A DNA stretch of 64,000 bases from an uncultured Selenomonadales bacterium (lineage in GTDB: Bacteria; Bacillota; Negativicutes; Selenomonadales; Selenomonadaceae), in contig OMYB01000003.1 in assembly GCA_900315155.1 (NCBI GenBank), positions 62,001-126,000 of the forward strand. The letters are read 5' to 3'. Of the stretch, positions 7,712-16,112 are shown in pieces. The translations under genes were made by a program, and so were the position numbers. How positions within the stretch are numbered: the first letter of the stretch is position 1; every line of letters begins with the position of its first letter. Under the pieces are notes generated by a model. The model made no database searches. It was not told where the DNA came from and saw only the letters and a list, made by a program, of their open reading frames with translations.

Positions 7712-8950
7712 TCAATTTCTCTTGAACAGAACGTCCTTCTCGTATTTCTTGACATCCTGGAACCACTCGCCATCGAGCGGAGCGCCGTTCTGGCGGCAGA
7801 ACTCATCCCAGACATCGCCGAACGGCAGCGTCTTGAGCTCCTCGAGACCGACGAGGACATCCGTGAGCTGGAACGTATCCTGTTTCTCCTTGAGCGCTGC
7901 ATTCGGGGAAAGCAGGCCATAGAGCAGGGCTTTCTGCATGTTGCGCATGCCGACAACCCAGGCTGCGATACGGTTGATCGAAGCATCGAAGAAGTCGAGC
8001 GCGATGAACGTGCGGTCAAGGCCGTTGCAGCGGACGAGCTCCGTAGCGATTTCCTTGAGCTCATCCGTGAACTTGATGACATGGTCGCTGTCCCAGCGGA
8101 CCGGGCGCGAAACATGGAGTGCGAGATTCTTATTGAACAGGAGCATCGAGGAAATCTTGTCGGAGACAACCTCCGTCGGATGATAATGCCCCGTATCGAG
8201 CAAGCACATGAGGCCGTTCTGAGCCGCATAGTTCATATAGAACTCATGGGAGCCGACCGTGTAGGACTCGACGCCGAGACCGAAGACCTTGCCCTCGATG
8301 GCATCCTTGACGTTCTTCTCATCGTATTTCACGGAGAAAATGTCATCGAGAGACTCCTTGAGGCGCATGCGGGGGCCGAGGCGATCTGCCGGGACATCCT
8401 TCGTGCCATCCGGGATCCAGACGTTATCGAGGCAGGTCATGCCGAGCTGCTCACCGAAGTAGTTGGCAATCTTACGGGAAGCCTTGCCGTGCTCAACCCA
8501 GAACTCGCGGACAGCCTTGTCCGGATGGGACAGCGTCATGTTGTCCGCTGCTTTCGGATGGCCGAAGAACGTCGGGTTGAAGTCGAGGCCGATGCCCTCT
8601 TCTTTTGCAAAGTCGACCCAGGCCTGGAAATGTTTCGGCTCGATCTTGTCGCGGTCGACCTTCTCATCCGTGATGCGATAGGATGCATGCAGGTTCAGCT
8701 TATGCTTGCCCGGGATGTAGCTGTAGGCCTTCTTGATATCCGCCATAAGCTCCTCCGGGTTGCGTGCGCGGCCCGGATAGTTGCCCGTCGTCGCGATGCC
8801 GCCCGAGAGCGAGTCGGAATCGAAGCCGAGGACATCATCGCCCTGCCAGCAGTGCATGGAAATGCGGATCTTCTTCAGCGTATCCAGTGCTTTCTGGACA
8901 TCGACGCCGATCGCTGCGTATTTCTCTTTGGCTTCTTCGAATCTTGACAT
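7712..8950 (-). CDS. rhaA: L-rhamnose isomerase
   Basis: RhaA converts L-rhamnose to L-rhamnulose in the cytoplasm, using divalent metals bound in a TIM barrel. The 412-residue protein has the family's segments: ISMHCWQGDDV near the start, LNLHASYRI, GLDFNPTFFGHP, CLLDTGHYHPTE and LHVSRPVRWDSDHV. I start it at the ATG at 8950, where GGAGGG lies 7 bases upstream; an ATG at 8965 precedes that ribosome site. It lies between rhaB and rhaD. Confidence 0.95.
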   Translation of the reverse strand: MSRFEEAKEKYAAIGVDVQKALDTLKKIRISMHCWQGDDVLGFDSDSLSGGIATTGNYPGRARNPEELMADIKKAYSYIPGKHKLNLHASYRITDEKVDRDKIEPKHFQAWVDFAKEEGIGLDFNPTFFGHPKAADNMTLSHPDKAVREFWVEHGKASRKIANYFGEQLGMTCLDNVWIPDGTKDVPADRLGPRMRLKESLDDIFSVKYDEKNVKDAIEGKVFGLGVESYTVGSHEFYMNYAAQNGLMCLLDTGHYHPTEVVSDKISSMLLFNKNLALHVSRPVRWDSDHVIKFTDELKEIATELVRCNGLDRTFIALDFFDASINRIAAWVVGMRNMQKALLYGLLSPNAALKEKQDTFQLTDVLVGLEELKTLPFGDVWDEFCRQNGAPLDGEWFQDVKKYEKDVLFKRN

Positions 8951-9001
8951 ATTGTTTCCCTCCATAGTGAAATAAAGGATTTTCTTTCTATAAACAAAGG
9001 C

Positions 9002-10420
9002 TCAGAAGTGGACTTCCTCGACCTCTTTGACATCAAAGGATTTCGCAACCGTGCGGCGCGCCTCGTTGAGGTCCTCGAAGACCTTGTCGCGGAGCATCTG
9101 CGCCATGAGGTTGCCGATGGCCGTGGCCTCGATGGGGCCGGCGAAGACTTTCTTGCCCGTAGCCTTGGCCATCATATCGTTGAGGAATTTATCCTGGCAG
9201 CCGCCACCCACGACGTGGATCGTGTCGTACGTCCTGCCCGTAACCTCCTCGATCTCCGCGACCGTCTGGGCATAGCAGTTCGCGAGGCTATGATAGACGC
9301 AATAGAGGACTTCGCCCTCCGTCTCCGGGATTTCCTGACCGGTCTTTTCGCAGTAGTCCATGACGGCCTGCCGCATGCTGTCCGGTGCGAGGAACGAAGC
9401 ATCGTTGACATTCACCGTCGAGGTGAAGTAACGCGCGATGTAGGCCAGCTGGTAAAGTTCCTCGAACGTGTATTTATGACGGAATTCCCGGCGCAGGTTC
9501 TGCATCATCCAGAGACCCATGATGTTCTTCAGGTAACGGTAACGGTGATGATAGCCGCCCTCGTTCGTGAAGTTGTGCTTGCGGCTCTTTTCCGTGCAGT
9601 CCGGGATGAGGCGCTCAATGCCCATGAGCGACCACGTGCCGGAGCTCAGGTAGATGCTGTCATCCGACGTCGTCGGCACGGCCATGACCGCCGAGCCCGT
9701 ATCGTGCGTCGCAGGGAGCACGACCGTCGTCTGGAATCCCACGCGCTCGGCCATCTCATCCGTGAGCGGACCGACGACCGTCTTTGGCATGTTGAGCTCA
9801 CCAAAGATCTTTGTCGGGATGCCGAGTTTCTCCATGAGCTCGTAATCCCAATCCTGCGTTTCTGCGTTCACGAGCTGCGCTGTCGTCGCATTCGTGTACT
9901 CGTTCTTCTTCTCACCCGTGAGCAGGTAGTTCAGATACTCAGGGATCATGAGGAAGCGATCCGCCTGCTCAAGTGCCGCCGGCGTCTCCTTCTTGATGGC
10001 CATGAGCTGATAAATGGAATTGAACAGCTGCTTCTGGATGCCGTTGCGGCTGTACAGCTCCGCCTCCGGAATGACCTTGTAGACTTCCTCGTCCATGCCT
10101 TTCGTCCGGCCATCCCGATAGGCGACCGTACTGCCGAGGACGCTGCCGCCCTGATCCAGCAGGACGAAATCGACGCCCCATGTATCGATACCCACGCTCT
10201 CCGGGATGCGGTCGAGACGCTTGCACGCCTTCAGGCCCTCGACCACCTCATGGAAGAGATGCTCGATATCCCAGCAGAGGTGCCCATTCTTCTTCACGAG
10301 TTTGTTCTCGAAACGGTAGATCTCCTCGATGCGGATCTTGCCGTTCTGCATCCAGCCAAGGATATGCCGGCCGCTGGAAGCGCCGATATCAATGGCCAGG
10401 TAATACTTTTGCTCTGACAT
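9002..10420 (-). CDS. rhaB: Rhamnulokinase
   Basis: RhaB phosphorylates L-rhamnulose at O1 with ATP. It is a 472-residue FGGY kinase. The N-terminal phosphate loop is LAIDIGASSGRHILG, the substrate region IDTWGVDFVLLD, the mid motif PATHDTGSAVMAV, and the C-terminal adenosine loop HVVGGGCQDKFLN. The ATG at 10420 has AAAAGGTG 6 bases before it; the frame also allows a GTG at 10429. It is the first gene of the rha operon and has its own promoter at 10497-10525. Confidence 0.95.
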   Translation of the reverse strand: MSEQKYYLAIDIGASSGRHILGWMQNGKIRIEEIYRFENKLVKKNGHLCWDIEHLFHEVVEGLKACKRLDRIPESVGIDTWGVDFVLLDQGGSVLGSTVAYRDGRTKGMDEEVYKVIPEAELYSRNGIQKQLFNSIYQLMAIKKETPAALEQADRFLMIPEYLNYLLTGEKKNEYTNATTAQLVNAETQDWDYELMEKLGIPTKIFGELNMPKTVVGPLTDEMAERVGFQTTVVLPATHDTGSAVMAVPTTSDDSIYLSSGTWSLMGIERLIPDCTEKSRKHNFTNEGGYHHRYRYLKNIMGLWMMQNLRREFRHKYTFEELYQLAYIARYFTSTVNVNDASFLAPDSMRQAVMDYCEKTGQEIPETEGEVLYCVYHSLANCYAQTVAEIEEVTGRTYDTIHVVGGGCQDKFLNDMMAKATGKKVFAGPIEATAIGNLMAQMLRDKVFEDLNEARRTVAKSFDVKEVEEVHF

Positions 10421-10496
10421 GACTGACACCTTTTCTCTCGTTATCTCTTTGCTGCCTTGTTGGTTTCTTTTTGTTTTTGTTTTATCCTGTAGCTAT

Positions 10497-10525
10497 ATAT
10501 TACAACATAACGCAGATTTATGCAA
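10497..10525 (-). promoter_or_regulatory. Promoter of the rhaB-rhaA-rhaD-MFS-rhaM operon
   Basis: On the minus strand TTGCAT (10525-10520), a 17-base spacer and TAATAT (10502-10497) lie about 77 bases before rhaB. The surrounding 220-base gap is AT-rich. No palindrome matching the 27.1 kb operator is present, so the two operons may be controlled differently. Confidence 0.75.
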
Positions 10526-10594
10526 GTGGTTTTTGCTTTATTTTTCTGTGTTTTTCTTTACTGTTTGAGCAATAGGACTTATGACTCAAAATAT

Positions 10595-10636
10595 AGAAAA
10601 GGCAATCCTCGGCCACAGCCTTGGATTGCCTTTTTA
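10595..10636. terminator. Terminator at the end of the rhamnogalacturonan locus
   Basis: AAGGCAATCC pairs with GGATTGCCTT, 10 bp around a 14-base loop. On the minus strand it is followed by TTTTCTATATTT. It separates the second PL4 gene from the rha operon. Confidence 0.85.
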
Positions 10637-10652
10637 TTATAGTAGGATGTTA

Positions 10653-12395
10653 TCACTTCACGAGAAGGATGCTGTCATACAGCAAAGACGCTCCCTGATT
10701 GCGGATCGTGATGCGGTTCTTCCCCGCTTTCAGCTGGTCCGCCTGTAACGGGACTTCCACAAGGTGGTACGTGCCGCTCGTCGTGCCGCAGCGGTAGACC
10801 GTCTGATCGTTCTGGTACTTGATCTCCTGCACCGCCTGCCCGTTGACGAGGAGCTGCGCCGTGGCATCCTTGAACTTCTTGCCCATGCCCGTCGAGTAAC
10901 CTGCGAGCGCGACTTTCAGCGTTGCACCGCCCTGACGGTCGGCATCCTTGAGGTCGAAATCAATGTTCCAGTCCCCCGGTTTCGTCTGCGCATAGTACCA
11001 GTCTTTCGACGGCTGACTCTGCCCGACCGTATATGTCAGGTTCTCCGGCACCTTCGTGCCCCAGATATAGTTGCGCTCGGCACCGCCATAGACAAATCCC
11101 GTCGCCAGGTGGTCGGCCTCACCGATCTGCCAAAGCACGCGCTCCGCCTTCGGCTGCCATTTCACGGTCTTGAGGTCCAGTCCCTTGTCCCCGACCGTGA
11201 ACGGCTGCGATACATACGTATCCGTCACGCTGCCGCCCTGCATATAGGCCTGCATCGTATACTCGCCCGGACGCACAGCTGGTACGGAGAAATGCCCCTC
11301 CCCATCCGCGACCGCCGAGAACACATAGTCCGAGCGGTCATGGTAGTAATCATACCCCGGCTTCGTCAGGATCACCTGCGCACCTGCTGCCGGCTTATCG
11401 CCCAGCATCAGCGTGCCCGTGACGGCACCGCGCTTCGTCGGATAGAGCGGTTCGTTCATCCATTGGTATGGCCACTGCTTCTCCTCCACTTTTGCACGTT
11501 TCTCGGCATCCGCCATGACCTGCTCCGGCGTGCCCTCGTTGATATAGACATACCAGGGACCGTAGAGCTTCTGCCAGTCTGCCGGTGCCATATAGTCGCC
11601 CGTGCCGTAATGCGCCGTCGAAATCGGATTGATGATGATGCTATCGTAATGCACGGTGAGGTCCTGCTTCAGCGGGCCGCCCGGATGATACTCATTGCTC
11701 ACTGGGATGACCCAGAAACCATACCCATGGCCATAGTCGCCCCAGACACCAGCCGTCGCGAGATAGTTCGAGAAATCATACTTCTCGTAAATGTTGCTGT
11801 TCGTGTATTTATAGCCGGCCATGCCCATATCATAGGTCTCATCCTGCAGCTTTTTGCCACGGCGCATCTCCGCCTGCGAAGGCATGAGTCCCTTGCGGTC
11901 TCCATTGTAGCAATGGTCAAGGATCTTGCGGTCGACGCGGTACACCGTGCGCAGCTCGCTGAGCTTCAGCGGCTCGCCCGTGTTGTTGCGCGCGATGACA
12001 TAGCAGTACATACCCGGGTCTCCCCGCCGAATGCGGTAATGGTACTCCACACCCAGCAGGCTCGTCGTATCGACGAAGGCAAAATGTAGCGTGTCATCCG
12101 TATCCTCGATGACCTTGACACGCTCCGGCACGAGGGGATACGTCTTGCCCTTCACGTGATAGTCGAGATAAAACGTCAGCCGGTCGATCGCCCGGTCACG
12201 CGTGAGGTTCGTCCCCTTATACGAGAACGAGCTCACAGAACCGTTATCCATGAAATTCAAGACGTACTTGCCATTATCGACACTCAGCTCTGCACCATCG
12301 CGGTGCAGCATGCTCTGCGCCTGTCCTGCCGGACACCCGAGCAAAAGCCCCGCCATGACCGCCGCCGCAGGCAGCCATTTCTTTCCTGTTCCCAT
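10653..12395 (-). CDS. Rhamnogalacturonan endolyase-like protein, PL4 family, exported (copy 1)
   Basis: PL4 lyases cut the rhamnose-galacturonate backbone of rhamnogalacturonan I by beta-elimination. The 580-residue protein starts with a signal peptide (KKWLPAAAVMAGLLLGCPAGQAQS; the VMAGLLLGC stretch could even be a lipobox). A PL4 catalytic sandwich follows to about residue 300, then a fibronectin-like domain opening GAVTGTLMLGDKPAAGAQV, and a C-terminal carbohydrate-binding-like domain from about LWQIGEADHLATGFVYGG. It is a paralogue of the next gene upstream, with the same domain order and many shared segments such as KKLQDETYDM. A strong hairpin separates the two copies. AGGAGGAG lies before the ATG. 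Confidence 0.83.
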   Translation of the reverse strand: MGTGKKWLPAAAVMAGLLLGCPAGQAQSMLHRDGAELSVDNGKYVLNFMDNGSVSSFSYKGTNLTRDRAIDRLTFYLDYHVKGKTYPLVPERVKVIEDTDDTLHFAFVDTTSLLGVEYHYRIRRGDPGMYCYVIARNNTGEPLKLSELRTVYRVDRKILDHCYNGDRKGLMPSQAEMRRGKKLQDETYDMGMAGYKYTNSNIYEKYDFSNYLATAGVWGDYGHGYGFWVIPVSNEYHPGGPLKQDLTVHYDSIIINPISTAHYGTGDYMAPADWQKLYGPWYVYINEGTPEQVMADAEKRAKVEEKQWPYQWMNEPLYPTKRGAVTGTLMLGDKPAAGAQVILTKPGYDYYHDRSDYVFSAVADGEGHFSVPAVRPGEYTMQAYMQGGSVTDTYVSQPFTVGDKGLDLKTVKWQPKAERVLWQIGEADHLATGFVYGGAERNYIWGTKVPENLTYTVGQSQPSKDWYYAQTKPGDWNIDFDLKDADRQGGATLKVALAGYSTGMGKKFKDATAQLLVNGQAVQEIKYQNDQTVYRCGTTSGTYHLVEVPLQADQLKAGKNRITIRNQGASLLYDSILLVK

Positions 12396-12411
12396 ATGTG
12401 CTCCTCCTATA

Positions 12412-12450
12412 AAAACAAGCTGTACGTCATGATCTTGTACAGCTTGTTTT
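12412..12450 (-). terminator. Strong hairpin between the two PL4 genes
   Basis: AAAACAAGCTGTAC and GTACAGCTTGTTTT form a perfect 14-bp stem around an 11-base loop. On the minus strand the 3' arm ends in TTTTTAT and runs straight into the AGGAGG ribosome site of PL4 copy 1. Only 20 bases separate the hairpin from the upstream gene, so copy 1 has no visible promoter of its own. Confidence 0.75.
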
Positions 12451-12470
12451 CTAAACCTATTTCCTTTTCC

Positions 12471-14234
12471 TCATTCAACGGCAGAGAAGATGACGGAATC
12501 ATACAGGATGATGCCATCCTTGTCACGGAACGTCACCGTATTCTTGCCCGGGTGAATCTCGCTGGCTGGGATATCGAAGTCTTCCTGATGGTATGTGCCG
12601 CTCGTGTTGCCGGAACGGTAGACCGTCTGGTCATTCGCGTAGCTGCAGGTCTTGAGGACCTTGCCGTTCAGGATGATATCAAAGGCGCGGTTGTTGCCCT
12701 TTGCCGTGAATCCGGCAAGGCAGACGGTCAGGTGATAAGCCTTGGCATCGACTTTATCCATGTTGAAGTTGATGTTGTAGCTGCCCATGCCTTCCTGCGC
12801 ATAGTACCAGTCTTCGCTCTCGTTCGATTTGCCGATCGTGAAATCGACATCGTCCGGCAGCATCAACGACCACATATGGTTGCGGAGCTCGCCGCCGTAT
12901 TTGAATTCGCATGCCTTGCGGTCCGCCGTGCCGAGCTGCCAGATGGTCTTGCGGTTCGGGACGTTCCACTCGACCGTGCCGAGGTCCGTCGTCTTGCCCG
13001 GCTCAACCGTGATGGAGCCTTTCTTCAGCTCCGTTGTAACATCGCCGCTGTAGCCGCCCTGCATATAGGCCGTGAGCTCATAGGTGCCCGGACGGATCTT
13101 GTCAATCTGGAAATGACCGCTGCCATCCGTATCAGCGCTGAAGATGTAGTCCAAGCTGTCATGGACGATATCGACACCCGGCTTCGCGAGGATGACCTGC
13201 GCATGGTCGACGATGCCGCCATTGCTCAGATGCAGCTGACCTTTCACGCTGCCGCGCTGTTTCGGATAGAGAGCCTCGTCCTCCTGCACCCACGCATATG
13301 GCCACTGACGGGCCTCGCTGGCTGCCCTACGTCGCGCGTCGAAAATGACGTCCTCATCGCTGGTACCATCGTTGATGTAAAGATACCAGGGTCCATACAT
13401 CTTCGTCCACTGTGCCGGGATGTTCGTGACGCCCGTGCCGAAATGCGCACCCATCATGTAGTTCAGGATGATGCCGTCGTAGTGGACGAGCAGATCCTGC
13501 TTCATTGGGCCTCCGGGATACGCCTCGGTGCTGACCGGGATATACCAGAATCCTTTGCCGTTGCCATACGTACCCCAAAGCGGGTTGTCCTTGTAATAGC
13601 CGGCGAAGTCGTACTTCGAATAGATGGTGCTGTTCGTATATTTCAGGCCATCGTCCATGTCATAGGTCTCATCCTGCAGCTTCTTGAACTGCTTCATATG
13701 GTCCGAGCTCGGCATCGGAGCCTGACGGTATGCGTTATAGGCATTCGGCAGCTTATCCATATCGATGCGGTAAACCGTACGGAACTCGCCGACCGGATAG
13801 ACCTTGCCCGTATTGTTGCGCGCTACGACATAGGAGTAAAGGCCGCTGTCGCCCTTCGTCATGCGGTAATGGTACTCGACCGCGAGCGGGCTCTTATCGT
13901 CGATGTAAGCGATGTGTGCCTCGTTCTCGTTGTTCGTATAAACCTTCACCTGGCTGGCTAGAAACGGCAGGTCCGGCTGTCCGGCCGGGTGATAGTCACA
14001 GTAAAACGTCAGCTTGCGCTTGATGACGTTCTCAACGAGGTTCGGGCCGCCATTCTTCGAGAGATAAATTGCCGTACCATTGCCATGCAGCTTCAGGTCG
14101 ATGACGCCGTTGTTGAGCTCGACATTCAGGCCATCCACCGTCGCAATATTGGCCGCCTCGGCCGGAGTCATGCCATACGCCAGGGCAGCGCAGAAGGCCA
14201 GTGCTGCGGCCTTCGCCAGAAATGATTTTCTCAT
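12471..14234 (-). CDS. Rhamnogalacturonan endolyase-like protein, PL4 family, exported (copy 2)
   Basis: This 587-residue paralogue of the neighbouring PL4 gene is expected to cleave rhamnogalacturonan I outside the cytoplasm. It has a clear signal peptide (MRKSFLAKAAALAFCAALAYG, cleavage after PAEAA). The catalytic sandwich contains VEYHYRMTKGDSGLYSYVVA and EFRTVYRIDMDKLP. A middle domain (GSVKGQLHLSNGGIVDHAQV) and a C-terminal binding-like domain (IWQLGTADRKACEFKYGG) follow. I place the start at the ATG at 14234, with AAAGGGTGG 6 bases upstream; the frame is open to 14273. It lies 20 bases after the SLH porin gene. Confidence 0.83.
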   Translation of the reverse strand: MRKSFLAKAAALAFCAALAYGMTPAEAANIATVDGLNVELNNGVIDLKLHGNGTAIYLSKNGGPNLVENVIKRKLTFYCDYHPAGQPDLPFLASQVKVYTNNENEAHIAYIDDKSPLAVEYHYRMTKGDSGLYSYVVARNNTGKVYPVGEFRTVYRIDMDKLPNAYNAYRQAPMPSSDHMKQFKKLQDETYDMDDGLKYTNSTIYSKYDFAGYYKDNPLWGTYGNGKGFWYIPVSTEAYPGGPMKQDLLVHYDGIILNYMMGAHFGTGVTNIPAQWTKMYGPWYLYINDGTSDEDVIFDARRRAASEARQWPYAWVQEDEALYPKQRGSVKGQLHLSNGGIVDHAQVILAKPGVDIVHDSLDYIFSADTDGSGHFQIDKIRPGTYELTAYMQGGYSGDVTTELKKGSITVEPGKTTDLGTVEWNVPNRKTIWQLGTADRKACEFKYGGELRNHMWSLMLPDDVDFTIGKSNESEDWYYAQEGMGSYNINFNMDKVDAKAYHLTVCLAGFTAKGNNRAFDIILNGKVLKTCSYANDQTVYRSGNTSGTYHQEDFDIPASEIHPGKNTVTFRDKDGIILYDSVIFSAVE

Positions 14235-14254
14235 GTTATGCCACCCTTTCCGCA

Positions 14255-15997
14255 TCAGAAATACGTATCCCACTCGAAGCGGAAGTTATTACGGAACTTC
14301 ATGCCATAATCATTCTTGTCAGCCCGGTTATCGCCCTTGGAGTAATGAATCGGCTTGAAGGACATCCAGCGAAGCAGAATAACCGAATTGCGGAACGGTA
14401 CCCACTTATAGGAAACAGCAAAGCCCTTCGCACCATTATATGCGCCATGCGGATCCGTATAGTCATGATAGAAAATATGACTGGAATCAATATTCTTATC
14501 GCCAGACCAGTAATCCGTACGCAATGCGCTATCCTGAACGCCATAGTTCTTGATATCGAGATCGGAGTTGATGGTCGATTTTGCCTCATGCCATGCCAGC
14601 TGCAGCATCCAGCTCCAGGAATGCGGAACCTGTTTGTCCTCCTTGTGATAACGCAGACCATAATAGTAGAGAGAATTATCCTCGCTACGGCTGCTTCGTG
14701 CGTAATCCCAATAACTCGTCCAAATCTTGTCATGCTCATGCTGACCAGCAAACTCATAAATCTGAGCATCACGGAAGACCTTGCGATGGCTGTTAAGGCT
14801 ATAGAAACCACCATACAGACGCGTCTTACGATCCAGCTGATAACGACCGGAAATGACCAGCATCTGCTCAGAGAATGGTGCATAGAGAACGGACTCACCA
14901 TAGTCATAGTTCACGGCATCATTATAGCCAGCAATCTTGGCTTTGGCTTCGTTAAATTTGACCTTTTCCAGTTTTTTCTGTTCCTTGTCCTTGTAGACAT
15001 AAGCATAATAGTCGCCGCTTTTACCATTACCGCGTATAACGAGATTTCCTTTACTATCGGCCACACCATTCGTAAGGACTTTTGCATGGTTGATTTCATT
15101 ACCCTTTTCATCATAGAATGAAATTGGAGTCAATGTATTCACTTTATCTGCACGATAATATTTATGGCTCAAATCTCCATAAGCGATTTCCATCTTGAGC
15201 TTCTTGGTAGCTTGCCAGTTGAAGATACCGCCCTGCATATAGGCTTTCGTGACATAGCCGAGCACCGGCTTGTATTTATACCGGCCAAAGGAAATGTGGC
15301 TGTTTTTCAATTTGCCAACTTTCAGCGGACCATCAAAGCTGAATTCCTTCAGCTGCCCCTCACCATGCTCATAGTCATTTTTACCAGAAACGGAACGCTG
15401 CTGCTCGAACATAAACCGGGCATTCCACTTCGGTGCAATTTCATAACGTCCACGGAGCTCTACATCGGCAAAGAACTTATCCGGCTGATCACCGCCAGCG
15501 ACCTTGTTGGTACGATCGGTAATAAGGCTATGATTCTGCCAGTAATCATAACGGATATAGGCTTTCGTTCCGCTGAAGTCCATGATACCGTTCTTCCCCG
15601 GGCGGACCATGGTGGCACCAGCGCTGGCGCTGGAGTTCGAGAGGCTGCCGCTCTTGAGCTGGTTCAGCTCTTTGCCGTATTCCTGCGAGAGCTTGATAAT
15701 GAGAGCCTTGTCGTTATCACTGAGCGTCGTGCTGTTCACGGCCTTGTTCGTGGCGCGGCGGACGATCTGTGCCATCTCGAAGCGCGTGACGATTTTCTGG
15801 CCGTTGAACGTGTTATCATCGAACGAGTCGATGACACCGTCTTTCAGCAGCGTCTGGATGGCGCCGTAGCTCCAGTTGTCATGCGGCACATCGTCGAAAC
15901 CGCCTGCGGCGGCAGCCATGCCCGTCGCCGGAATCGTCGTGATGGCGCCGAGTACGGCGGCCGTCAGCAGTTGCTTTTTCCAGGAATGTTGTTTCAT
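14255..15997 (-). CDS. SLH-domain outer-membrane porin of the rhamnogalacturonan locus
   Basis: In Negativicutes, porins carry an N-terminal S-layer-homology domain that holds the outer membrane to peptidoglycan, followed by a beta-barrel. This 580-residue protein has that layout. There is a signal peptide to about residue 31, an SLH domain (FDDVPHDNWSYGAIQTLLKDG, then FNGQKIVTRFEMAQIV) to about residue 88, a short helical linker, and alternating amphipathic strands to the end. The last residues, RFEWDTYF, end in the aromatic residue typical of barrel proteins. It lies between the GH106-like gene and two PL4 lyases, so it is probably a dedicated pore for rhamnogalacturonan fragments. AGGGGG lies before the ATG. 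Confidence 0.85.
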   Translation of the reverse strand: MKQHSWKKQLLTAAVLGAITTIPATGMAAAAGGFDDVPHDNWSYGAIQTLLKDGVIDSFDDNTFNGQKIVTRFEMAQIVRRATNKAVNSTTLSDNDKALIIKLSQEYGKELNQLKSGSLSNSSASAGATMVRPGKNGIMDFSGTKAYIRYDYWQNHSLITDRTNKVAGGDQPDKFFADVELRGRYEIAPKWNARFMFEQQRSVSGKNDYEHGEGQLKEFSFDGPLKVGKLKNSHISFGRYKYKPVLGYVTKAYMQGGIFNWQATKKLKMEIAYGDLSHKYYRADKVNTLTPISFYDEKGNEINHAKVLTNGVADSKGNLVIRGNGKSGDYYAYVYKDKEQKKLEKVKFNEAKAKIAGYNDAVNYDYGESVLYAPFSEQMLVISGRYQLDRKTRLYGGFYSLNSHRKVFRDAQIYEFAGQHEHDKIWTSYWDYARSSRSEDNSLYYYGLRYHKEDKQVPHSWSWMLQLAWHEAKSTINSDLDIKNYGVQDSALRTDYWSGDKNIDSSHIFYHDYTDPHGAYNGAKGFAVSYKWVPFRNSVILLRWMSFKPIHYSKGDNRADKNDYGMKFRNNFRFEWDTYF

Positions 15998-16069
15998 TTC
16001 TGAATCCCCCTAAAGTTCTTTCTATTCTCTCCAGAAAGCTCTCTAATGAAGAGTTTCCCTTCTCTACTA

Positions 16070-16108
16070 CGATGGCAGAGCCATCGTTTATTACCAGCCG
16101 GCGGCAGA
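16070..16108. repeat. Hairpins between GH106-like and porin genes
   Basis: ACGATGGC-AGA-GCCATCGT (16070-16088) is a perfect 8-bp stem with a 3-base loop. A second copy of GGCAGAGCC follows at 16101-16109 inside a weaker stem. There is no T run on the minus strand, so this may be a processing or stability element for the mRNA, or a short dispersed repeat, rather than a terminator. Confidence 0.5.
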
Positions 16109-16112
16109 GCCG

